5,186 bases of DNA from Planctomycetota bacterium (GCA_013821615.1 JACDGQ010000265.1:1-5186), one strand, 5' to 3'. Counted from the first letter of the stretch, positions 1 through 5,186 are shown. Numbers and translations are program-made. The notes: generated from the letters alone by a model not told the origin.

Positions 1-1515
1 GCCACCGACCACGCGCGGCGTCGGCGGCAGGGTCAGCAGCAGGTGCTCGGCGCCCGTCCAGGTGCGGTGCACGGCGACGTAGCCATCGGGACCGGCCGCC
101 ACCGGCAGGGCCGCGCCGGCGAGACTGAGGGTCGCCGTGCTGCACCACGCGGGGATGCGCAGGCGTACGGTGAACGCCTCGGGATGCTCAGGCGCCACCG
201 CGATGTCGACGGTCGGCTCGGCGGGGTAGGCGGTGGCGATGGTCACGCCCACCGCAGTGCCGTCGTGCAGGCGCAGGGACGCCTTGCCCGCGTCCTCGAG
301 ATTCACCACCACACCCTCCGCGTCGGCAGTGATGGCGAAGGTCGGGATCAGCGCGAAGCCGCGCGGTCCGCTCGACAGACAGCACTGGCCGTCGAGGGTC
401 GAGGTGTAGGGCTTGAGGCCCTCCATCTGCACGTAATAGCCCCAGGCGCGGCCGTCGGGCTGCTGCGCGCCGGGCAGCTGGTTGTAGACGATGCGCTCGA
501 GCTCGTCGGCGTAACGCGCCTTGCCGGTGAGGCGCAGCAGGTGGGCGTTGAACTGCAACCAGGTGACGGTGACGCAGGTCTCGCCGACGTCGCTGGTGTT
601 GGGCAGGTTGAAATCGTCGTGGAAGTGCTCCTTCCAGCTCGCCGTGCCGGTGATGTAGCGGCGCTTGGCGGTGATGTCCGTCCAGGCGTTCTCGCCCGCC
701 GTCAGCAGATCCTTATCGCCGCTGACGCGGTACCACTCGAGCATGCCGTTGATGCACGACATCATCTCGTAGGCCTTGGCGTTGCCGACCTTGTCGACGC
801 CGAGCCCGGCGACCAGGCGCGAGACGATGTGCGGTCCCGTGGGGGTCTCCCAGTTGCGCAGGATGTAGCTGCAGAAGTCGCGATAGCGCGTCTCCCCAGT
901 GAAGCGGTACATCCACACCATCGGCTCGAGCACGCTGCCCGGCGCCATGCCCTGGTGCGCGCCGGCCTTGTTCAGGTCGCGCTTGCCGTCACCGAATTCG
1001 CGGCACAGCAGATCGGCCATGGCGCGGCAGCAGGGCAGCGCGCTGCGGTCGCCGCTCAGGCGCATCCACGAGACCAGGCCGATGAGGTTGTACTTGTGCG
1101 CCCACACGTCCCACTCCGTCCAGCGCTGCGCCGGCAGGTAGGTGCCGAGGTAGCCGTCCTCCTGCTGGCAGGCGACGAGTTCGGCGACCGCCTTGGCGAT
1201 CTTGGCGTGCAGCCGCTCGTCGCCGCTGTTCGCCCAGGCCAGGCTCGCGGCGTGCAGCCACTTGCCGACGTGCTCGCCATCCCAGGTCTGCCGACCGGGC
1301 CGCTTGCGGTAGCCCTCGAGCAGGCGGTCGACGTCGATCTCGAGCAGGCGGTTGACGGTGCTCGCCACGATGCGCGTTCCGACCATGCCCTCGAGCTGCA
1401 CGCGATCCGGCACCTGCGCCTCCTGCACGTCGGCCACTGCCGCCGGCACGACATCCGGCACGGGGGTGATGGCGGCGGGGGCGGTGAGGCAGGCGACCAG
1501 GAGGAGGGGCAGCAT
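1..1515 (-). CDS. GH127/DUF1680 beta-L-arabinofuranosidase-like glycoside hydrolase (C-terminus beyond window)
   Basis: The 505 visible residues form a secreted glycoside hydrolase of the GH127 (DUF1680) kind, whose characterised members release beta-L-arabinofuranose from plant glycans with a zinc-bound cysteine nucleophile. A short hydrophobic N-terminus (MLPLLLVACLTAPAA) suggests export; LVAC at 6-9 resembles a lipobox but there is no basic n-region. The (alpha/alpha) barrel shows WDGEHVGKWL (78-87), GYLGTY (121-126), HKYNLIG (140-146), GETC (311-314) and ADELERIVYN (336-345). Compared with the family as I recall it (HypBA1 Glu322, Glu338, Cys340, Cys417, Cys418), the counterparts are E296, E312, C314, C378 and C379; the E-E spacing of 16 and the E-x-C spacing are identical. 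A beta-rich region begins near 385. Start 1515 is chosen because GGAG lies 6 bases upstream; the frame stays open further upstream but looks non-coding. Family call is firm; the exact substrate is not known. Confidence 0.9.
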   Translation of the reverse strand, partial: MLPLLLVACLTAPAAITPVPDVVPAAVADVQEAQVPDRVQLEGMVGTRIVASTVNRLLEIDVDRLLEGYRKRPGRQTWDGEHVGKWLHAASLAWANSGDERLHAKIAKAVAELVACQQEDGYLGTYLPAQRWTEWDVWAHKYNLIGLVSWMRLSGDRSALPCCRAMADLLCREFGDGKRDLNKAGAHQGMAPGSVLEPMVWMYRFTGETRYRDFCSYILRNWETPTGPHIVSRLVAGLGVDKVGNAKAYEMMSCINGMLEWYRVSGDKDLLTAGENAWTDITAKRRYITGTASWKEHFHDDFNLPNTSDVGETCVTVTWLQFNAHLLRLTGKARYADELERIVYNQLPGAQQPDGRAWGYYVQMEGLKPYTSTLDGQCCLSSGPRGFALIPTFAITADAEGVVVNLEDAGKASLRLHDGTAVGVTIATAYPAEPTVDIAVAPEHPEAFTVRLRIPAWCSTATLSLAGAALPVAAGPDGYVAVHRTWTGAEHLLLTLPPTPRVVGG

Positions 1516-1521
1516 GGGGGA

Positions 1522-1525
1522 CTCC
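1522..1525 (-). promoter_or_regulatory. Shine-Dalgarno GGAG of the GH127 gene
   Basis: On the minus strand GGAG is followed by TCCCCC and then ATG, a spacing of 6 bases. It fixes the start at 1515 even though the frame is open further upstream. Confidence 0.75.
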
Positions 1526-1634
1526 GGGGGGCGGGGAGGCGCGAGAAACGAGGCTGACGGCAGCTGTGTGCCTGGTTCGCTGTCGCGCTGGACAAGGTAC
1601 CCGTTCCACCTGCGGACGTTCACGGAAAATATTT

Positions 1635-1650
1635 GCGCAAACGTTTGAGT
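1635..1650. promoter_or_regulatory. LacI/GalR-family operator upstream of the GH127 gene
   Basis: The plus-strand 16-mer GCGCAAACGTTTGAGT has a perfect 10-bp palindromic core, CAAACGTTTG (1638-1647), with the central CG typical of LacI/GalR-family sites. It matches the E. coli PurR consensus ACGCAAACGTTTGCGT at 14 of 16 positions (consensus from memory). It lies about 120 bases upstream of the GH127 start, next to an AT-rich patch that could be the promoter. Sites like this commonly control sugar-use genes, so sugar-responsive control of the GH127 gene is a reasonable inference. The regulator gene is not in the window. Confidence 0.65.
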
Positions 1651-1691
1651 AGCGAGTTTGCGCAGACCATCAGGGGATGGGCCGCGACCTC

Positions 1692-1705
1692 GCAACCCGG
1701 GTTGC
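1692..1705. repeat. 14-bp perfect palindrome GCAACCCGGGTTGC
   Basis: The sequence equals its own reverse complement over all 14 bases. It lies about 45 bases further from the GH127 gene than the LacI-type operator. It could be a binding site for a second dimeric regulator; it has no loop, so it is not a terminator hairpin. No known consensus was recognised. Confidence 0.5.
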
Positions 1706-1824
1706 AGCAGGTACAGACGCCCATGCGGCCCGCTGTGCCGCGCTCACGACGACGTCCTCAGAGTTTGGGACTGCTTGAATGGTGCGACGCGATCACGTGC
1801 TTCGACCCACCGCAGCCGCATCCC

Positions 1825-2409
1825 TCAACGACGACTTCGGACGACCGGCTTCCTCTTCGGCTTCGCCGCCACCTTCTTCACCTTCTTCGCTGCCTTCTTC
1901 GCTGCCTTCTTCGCCGCCTTCTTCCCCACCTCAACCATCCCCCACAGCGTGATGATCATCCCGCTCGGCGTGCGCAGCTTGCAGGTGCGCATCGGGTGCT
2001 GGTCACCCCACTCGGCCTTGAGCTCCTGGGCGAAGCGCACGCCACGGCGCTTCAGCGCAACGGCGGCCACGGCGATGTTGCCGAGCATGAACTGGAGATT
2101 CAGCTCGGCCGCTGTGCGCTTCGCGGCATAGATGGTGAAGGCGAACTCGCCATCCGGTGTCATGATCATCGCGTGGCCATCCCACATCGCGTTGACCTTC
2201 ATGCCGAGGATGTCGAGGTAGAAGCCGAGCTCGGCCGGGAAATTGCTGACCCCGAACTCGGTCACCGCCTTCCAGCAGTCGCCCCAGGTGAACGCATAGG
2301 CATGGCCGGGTGCAGGCCACAACTTCTCCCAGTCCGCGCGCGACTTGATCTGCTTCAGGGCCTTGAGGCGCCGGCGACCGAAGGCGGTACAGGTGGCGGT
2401 GATGCCCAT
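1825..2409 (-). CDS. Glyoxalase/VOC-fold protein with histone H1-like Lys/Ala C-terminal tail
   Basis: This 194-residue protein has three parts. Residues 1-46 are a basic leader (GRRRLKALKQIKSR at 11-24) that I do not recognise. Residues 47-160 resemble two beta-alpha-beta-beta-beta modules of the vicinal oxygen chelate fold: EFGVSNFPAELGFYLDILGM (51-70), then LNLQFML (103-109), ALKRRGVRF (118-126) and TPSGMIITLW (147-156). The usual His and Glu metal ligands are not evident (T50/E51 and T154 lie where they are expected; Q106 may remain), so it may bind a ligand without classic metal catalysis. Residues 163-194 hold 13 Lys and 4 Arg in repeated KKAA units, like bacterial histone H1-like tails, which suggests contact with nucleic acid. 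Start 2409 is chosen over the longer frame to 2496 because GGAG lies 5 bases upstream and homology-like sequence begins after it. The partner and function are unknown. Confidence 0.8.
   Translation of the reverse strand: MGITATCTAFGRRRLKALKQIKSRADWEKLWPAPGHAYAFTWGDCWKAVTEFGVSNFPAELGFYLDILGMKVNAMWDGHAMIMTPDGEFAFTIYAAKRTAAELNLQFMLGNIAVAAVALKRRGVRFAQELKAEWGDQHPMRTCKLRTPSGMIITLWGMVEVGKKAAKKAAKKAAKKVKKVAAKPKRKPVVRSRR
1869..1928 (-). repeat. 12-bp tandem repeat coding for the KKAA tail
   Basis: Five 12-base units lie in a row inside the VOC gene, with plus-strand unit CCTTCTTCGCTG and variants. Units at 1881 and 1893 are identical; the unit at 1905 differs by one base; the outer units (1869 and 1917) are more diverged. 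The repeat is in frame, so each unit adds four residues (KKAA or close to it). Gain or loss of units would change tail length without a frameshift. Confidence 0.85.
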
Positions 2410-2414
2410 GGGAA

Positions 2415-2418
2415 CTCC
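2415..2418 (-). promoter_or_regulatory. Shine-Dalgarno GGAG of the VOC gene
   Basis: On the minus strand GGAG is followed by TTCCC and then ATG, a spacing of 5 bases. It supports the start at 2409 rather than upstream in-frame starts near 2484-2496. Confidence 0.75.
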
Positions 2419-2494
2419 ACGATTGCGGTTGATCCCGGTCCACGCGGCCCGGATTCGCGTCACCCTAGGATGCGTCCCGACCATTGCCACCGTC

Positions 2495-2529
2495 ACCCGT
2501 GGCGGCTGCCGAAGCAGGCCGCCCAGGGC
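2495..2529 (-). terminator. UUCG-capped GC-rich hairpin after the POTRA-like gene
   Basis: Just past the stop codon at 2531-2533, the minus strand reads GGCGG-C-CTGC-TTCG-GCAG-CCGCC (2501-2523). This folds into a 9-bp stem with one bulged C and a C(UUCG)G tetraloop, one of the most stable RNA loops. Outside it, CCC/GGG (2526-2528 with 2496-2498) plus a G-U pair extend the stem across a 2x2 internal loop. The UUCG loop forms only in minus-strand RNA, which agrees with gene direction. There is no U-run after the stem, so it may be a weak or Rho-assisted terminator or a 3'-end stabiliser. Confidence 0.5.
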
Positions 2530-2530
2530 T

Positions 2531-3049
2531 TCAGTGCGTCAGGACCAGCGTCGCGGTCTTGCGGCTGCCGCCGATCTTCCACACCGCATCGATGAACAGC
2601 GGATTGACCGCCAGGCGCGTCGCCACGGCTTCGGCGACGCGCTCGCTGGTCGCGCGCGTGCAGGGCGTCTCTTTGTCGAGCTTCAGCTCATCGAGCAGGG
2701 CCTGCGTGGCGTCTTTACCCAAGCCAGGGACCTGCACGGTCTCAAGCGTGATCAGATTGCGCGGCTTGACCGCCCAGGTCAGGCGCATGCCGCCGGTGAC
2801 GAAGGTGTTGGCGGCCTTGACGTCGGGATCGAGGTAGCCCAGTTCGTGCAGCTGCATGACGATCAGTTCGCGATCGGCCTTTTCCTTGGCGCGGTCGAAG
2901 GCGCCGCCCTTGGCGTTGGCGAGCTGGGCAGCGACGGTGTCCGCCATCAGGCCGGCCGGCAGACCGTCGATGACGACCTCGGCAATGGCAACCGCTTGCG
3001 CCTGCGCGACGGCGGTGAGCAGCATCAGCAGGCAGAGGAGCGCGCGCAT
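2531..3049 (-). CDS. Secreted protein of two POTRA-like domains
   Basis: This 172-residue protein starts with a signal peptide (MRALLCLLMLLTAVAQA; likely signal peptidase I cut near 17-19). The mature part reads as two POTRA-like modules. The first (about 20-97) has VAIAEVVIDGLP, then GGAFDRAKEKADRELIV with LHELGYLDPDV (68-77), recalling the 'G-x-x-f...L...GY-x-x-a-x-V' pattern of BamA/FtsQ POTRA domains, then strand MRLTWAVKPRN (88-98). The second (about 99-172) has LITLETVQVPGL, a helix pair and a final strand TATLVL (165-170). POTRA domains normally precede an outer-membrane barrel; none is present here, and the protein ends cleanly. Placement in the periplasm or outside is inferred. Start 3049 is preferred over the frame opening at 3163 because the signal peptide and GGAG at the right distance sit there. 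I recognise no named family; the POTRA reading comes from sequence pattern only. Confidence 0.75.
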   Translation of the reverse strand: MRALLCLLMLLTAVAQAQAVAIAEVVIDGLPAGLMADTVAAQLANAKGGAFDRAKEKADRELIVMQLHELGYLDPDVKAANTFVTGGMRLTWAVKPRNLITLETVQVPGLGKDATQALLDELKLDKETPCTRATSERVAEAVATRLAVNPLFIDAVWKIGGSRKTATLVLTH

Positions 3050-3056
3050 GGGATGA

Positions 3057-3060
3057 CTCC
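3057..3060 (-). promoter_or_regulatory. Shine-Dalgarno GGAG of the POTRA-like gene
   Basis: On the minus strand GGAG is followed by TCATCCC and then ATG, a spacing of 7 bases. It sets the start at 3049, exactly at the first residue of the signal peptide. Confidence 0.75.
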
Positions 3061-3245
3061 GGGTCCGGCGGCAGCATATGCCGCGCACCCGGATCGCCAC
3101 CACCACTGCGAGCGAGCCGGGACACCGAACCGACGTATCGCAGGGGCGCAGAGCGGAAAACAAGGGGCCCCAGAGTGGTCATTTCCCCTGTCGCTTCCGC
3201 GATGAGACCGCCGCTGCGAAAACCGACCTCCATCGGCATTGCGCG

Positions 3246-3304
3246 AATTTCCGCTCGCCGTCCTCTGCGGCCTCGTGTCTGCCCCTCTGCGCCTCTGCGG
3301 TAAA
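3246..3304 (-). repeat. Dispersed intergenic repeat of the CCGCAGAGG type
   Basis: On the minus strand this reads TTTACCGCAGAGGCGCAGAG and continues to a second CCGCAGAGG. The plus-strand 9-mer CCTCTGCGG occurs at 3262-3270 and 3292-3300, with an adjoining CCTCTGCG at 3284-3291. The minus-strand conceptual translation, FTAEAQRGRHEAAEDGERKF, is close to the 'FTAEAQR' string well known from spurious proteins called over dispersed repeats in many bacterial genomes. It lies about 50 bases past the stop of the propeller gene. Its function is unknown. Confidence 0.6.
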
Positions 3305-3354
3305 GCCTTCTGCTGATTGGGCGGTCCGCTCCATCCAGCGACAAGACCACGCCA

Positions 3355-5186
3355 TCACGGCAGCGCGTTGATCGTCCCGTACACCGTCGCCGTCACCGCC
3401 GCGCCGTCTGCCGCGGCGATCTTGCAGGTCACCACCTGGCAGTTCACCGGACGCATGCCCGGGATGGCCAGGACCACGGTGCGGCCATCGGCCTTGAGGT
3501 GGGCCGCGCTGATCTCGAGGTGGTCGCGGCGCTTCTGCGTGGGATCGGCGACCGAGACCTCGGGCGAGCCATAGTTGGCGCTCCAGACCACGTTGAACTG
3601 CTCGGCGGTGTAGTTGCCGACGTCTTCGGCGGCGGCCTTGTCGAGGGCGCTGGTGAAGGTGATCTCGACGCCATCGTGCGTCGCCACCCACGCGCAGGCC
3701 ATGCGCACCGGTGCGCCGGTGTAGCGCACGCGCTGCAGGCAGCCGTCGCGCCCGCCGCTGGTCTGCCAGCCGCGCAGGCCGCACACGTAGAGCTGGCCGT
3801 CGGCCGGGCTGAAGCGCGCGCGCATGATGCCGCTGGCGAAGGTCAGCGGGAAGCGCGTGAGCGCGCCCTGCATGACGTCGCCGACCGTCTGGGTCATGGC
3901 GGCGAACAGCGTGCACTTGCCGTACGACAGGTGCAGCATGCTACCGGCGAACGGGCCCCAGCGGCCGTCCGGCACCCACACCTGGCCGCCGCTGCTGTTG
4001 TCGATGTCATAAGGGATCCAGACGATGGGCGGATCGCGCCTGGTCGGCTTGACCGGCCCGGGCACGCCGTCGGGGATGCCGACGAAACCGCCCGCGCGGA
4101 TGCGGTTGATCGGGCAGACCGGCACCCACGAACCCTGGTTGTCACCGCTAACCATCTCGCCGTGCGGCCCGACGCCGATGCCGTTGGGCGCACGCAGGCC
4201 GCGCGCCACCACCTCGAGCTTCGCGCCGTCGGGTGAAAGCTTGAAGTAGCAGCCGTTGGCGTCGCACCACAGGTCGAAGTTGGGGCCGCCGCGGCCCGGG
4301 GTCGACGCCTTGGCGAAGTAGAGGTTGCCCTGGGGATCGGTCTGCAGGTCGAGCATGAATTCATGGAAATGCCGCGTCAGCTCCATGTCGCTGTTGAAGC
4401 TCTCGTAGAAATCGGCCTCGCCATCGCCGTCGAGGTCGTGCAGGCGCACGATGCGGTCGCGGCAGGTGCAGAGAATGGCGTCGCCGACGATCTTCAGGCC
4501 GAGCGGCTGGTAGAGGCCGCTGGCGTAGCGTTTCCAGGTGAGATCCTGCAGAGCGCCGTCGATGCCGCTGACGATCCACACGTCGCCGCTCCAGGTGCAC
4601 AGCGCGGCGCGCTTGCCGTCCGGGAAGAAGTCGAAGCCGCCCGGGCGCAGCCACGCGTGCCAGGGATTCTCGTCGGGCAGCGCCAGGTTATCTACCGCGT
4701 AGGGCGCGTCGGCGGCGGGCTTGCCGAGGGCGCCGTGGGTGGTGATGGTCTCGGTCCAGCGTGCCGGTCCGCCGGTGGTCAGCGCGGCGAGCGGCTGAGC
4801 GGGCGCGGCGTCGCCCGCACCGATCACCGCGGTCAGGGTGCGCGCGGCAGTGGCGGCGGGCAGCACCGCGATGACGCGACCATCCATTTCGGCCGTGGTC
4901 GTGCCCGCGGCGTCGCCGCCCAGGATACAGCGCGTACCGGCGGCGGCGAGATCGACGCGCAGCTCCTTGGCGCTGGGCGCCAGCGAGAACGTGCGCACCA
5001 GGCCGCCCGCGACGGTGAGCGACGGGCGCTCGAGCACGGCGCAGCCGTCGACGACGTAGGACAGCACCACCTCCTGCCCATGCAGATAATAGCCGCGCGG
5101 ACGCAGCCACGCGGCGGGCAGCGGCTGGCCCTCGCGCGTCCGCTCGCTGGCGCCGGCGGGCACGTTGTAGGCGGCGCGCCGTTCCT
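3355..5186 (-). CDS. Large secreted beta-propeller protein of the DUF6797/heme-binding dehydrogenase-like family (N-terminus beyond window)
   Basis: The 609 complete visible residues are the C-terminal part of a protein type abundant in Planctomycetota and Verrucomicrobiota, often joined to a cytochrome c module. The frame is open to the edge; the GTG at 5163 is internal, since family-like sequence (YNVPAG) runs through it. Counting from the first full codon: PLPAAWLRPRGYYLHGQEVV with LSYVV (21-44) fits DUF6797 as I recall it; GGFDFFPDGKRA (182-193), GDVWIVSGIDG (200-210), YASGLYQPLGLKIVG (220-234), GLRAPNGIGVGPHGE (329-343) and ASGIMRARFSPADGQLYVCG (450-469) are propeller blades related to PQQ/sugar-dehydrogenase-like and gluconolactonase-like folds. 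DLDGDGEAD (250-258) is an EF-hand-like calcium loop. The end (about 490-609; YGSPEVSV, LKADGRTVVLAIPGMRPV) is a beta-sandwich typical of the family. No CxxCH heme site is visible in this part. An oxidoreductase or carbohydrate-binding role outside the cytoplasm is inferred; the substrate is unknown. Confidence 0.85.
   Translation of the reverse strand, partial: ERRAAYNVPAGASERTREGQPLPAAWLRPRGYYLHGQEVVLSYVVDGCAVLERPSLTVAGGLVRTFSLAPSAKELRVDLAAAGTRCILGGDAAGTTTAEMDGRVIAVLPAATAARTLTAVIGAGDAAPAQPLAALTTGGPARWTETITTHGALGKPAADAPYAVDNLALPDENPWHAWLRPGGFDFFPDGKRAALCTWSGDVWIVSGIDGALQDLTWKRYASGLYQPLGLKIVGDAILCTCRDRIVRLHDLDGDGEADFYESFNSDMELTRHFHEFMLDLQTDPQGNLYFAKASTPGRGGPNFDLWCDANGCYFKLSPDGAKLEVVARGLRAPNGIGVGPHGEMVSGDNQGSWVPVCPINRIRAGGFVGIPDGVPGPVKPTRRDPPIVWIPYDIDNSSGGQVWVPDGRWGPFAGSMLHLSYGKCTLFAAMTQTVGDVMQGALTRFPLTFASGIMRARFSPADGQLYVCGLRGWQTSGGRDGCLQRVRYTGAPVRMACAWVATHDGVEITFTSALDKAAAEDVGNYTAEQFNVVWSANYGSPEVSVADPTQKRRDHLEISAAHLKADGRTVVLAIPGMRPVNCQVVTCKIAAADGAAVTATVYGTINALP

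Larger units (their letters stand above)
1516..1824. other. Intergenic region between the VOC gene and the GH127 gene
   Basis: About 309 bases with no credible gene on either strand. It carries a LacI-type operator (1635-1650), a TTTGCGCA repeat of part of that site (1657-1664), a 14-bp perfect palindrome (1692-1705) and the GH127 ribosome binding site. An AT-rich patch (TATTTT on the minus strand, about 1625-1630) just downstream of the operator could be a -10 element, but no matching -35 hexamer was found, so no promoter is called. No convincing intrinsic terminator follows the VOC stop codon at 1825. Confidence 0.7.
3050..3354. other. Intergenic region between the propeller gene and the POTRA-like gene
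   Basis: About 305 bases without a credible gene. It holds a degenerate CCTCTGCGG repeat (3246-3304), the ribosome binding site of the POTRA-like gene, a 9-bp inverted repeat (GAGCGGAAA at 3151-3159 and TTTCCGCTC at 3248-3256) and the self-complementary GGGGCCCC near 3164-3171. No clear promoter or strong terminator is visible. Confidence 0.65.

Noticed and set aside
43..1557. 504-codon open frame on the plus strand opposite the GH127 gene
   Set aside because: The translation is low-complexity (rich in Ala, Arg, Gly, His and Val) with no domain, and it lies opposite a clearly recognisable enzyme. Long antisense frames are expected at this GC content.
1633..2595. 320-codon plus-strand frame with a Leu/Arg-rich stretch resembling a membrane or repeat protein
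   Set aside because: The Leu/Arg stretch is the complement of the KKAA repeat of the VOC gene, and the frame also crosses the operator region.
3110..3170. Possible promoter TTGTTT - 18 bases - GATACG upstream of the POTRA-like gene
   Set aside because: Each hexamer matches the sigma-70 consensus at only three of six positions, which is not above chance here.
2345..3205. 286-codon plus-strand frame opposite the POTRA-like gene
   Set aside because: The minus strand has a signal peptide, a ribosome binding site and a coherent domain pattern; the plus frame has none of these.
3219..3236. Possible terminator CCGA-TGGAGG-TCGG-TTTT on the minus strand after the propeller gene
   Set aside because: The stem has only four base pairs (five with a G-U) and just four U residues; too weak to call.
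3179..3916. 245-codon minus-strand frame running from inside the propeller gene through the intergenic repeat
   Set aside because: It is out of frame with the propeller gene, Arg-rich, and ends in the 'FTAEAQR' repeat translation, a known source of spurious proteins.
3499..4236. 245-codon open frame on the plus strand opposite the propeller gene
   Set aside because: It is a shadow of the minus-strand propeller gene with biased composition and no recognisable motif.
1..5186. CRISPR arrays, tRNA or rRNA genes, transposases, defence or phage genes
   Set aside because: Searched by eye on both strands; no regularly spaced repeats, cloverleaf-like sequence, or proteins of these classes were found.

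Overview
The window is GC-rich (by eye about two thirds G+C), and every gene I can support lies on the minus strand. Read in the direction of transcription (right to left) there are four: (1) a large beta-propeller protein of the 'DUF6797 / heme-binding dehydrogenase-like' type, cut at its N-terminus by the right edge; (2) a small secreted protein with two POTRA-like domains; (3) a glyoxalase/VOC-fold protein with a histone H1-like Lys/Ala tail; (4) a GH127 (DUF1680) beta-L-arabinofuranosidase-like glycoside hydrolase, cut at its C-terminus by the left edge.

The gene content points to the PVC group of bacteria (Planctomycetota, Verrucomicrobiota and relatives). The large propeller family is characteristic of them, GH127-type enzymes under LacI-type control are common in their glycan-degrading members, and Lys/Ala tails and 'CCTCTGCGG' intergenic repeats also occur there. 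This is inference from protein families; no marker gene is present.

The intergenic gaps are about 305, 121 and 309 bases, so the four genes are probably separate transcription units. The three visible starts each have a GGAG Shine-Dalgarno sequence 5-7 bases upstream, which sets the starts of genes 2, 3 and 4 at 3049, 2409 and 1515. The gap before the GH127 gene holds a clear LacI/PurR-like operator (14 of 16 bases match the PurR consensus as I recall it) and a 14-bp perfect palindrome. The gap after gene 2 holds a stable UUCG hairpin. The gap after the propeller gene holds a degenerate CCTCTGCGG repeat.

Functionally, the GH127 enzyme and the propeller protein fit extracytoplasmic use of plant or algal carbohydrate. 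The POTRA-like and VOC proteins have no evident link to that. I saw no RNA gene, transposase, CRISPR array or defence system. The points most worth checking are the operator, the VOC-H1-tail fusion, the stand-alone POTRA pair and the variant active-site context of the GH127 protein.
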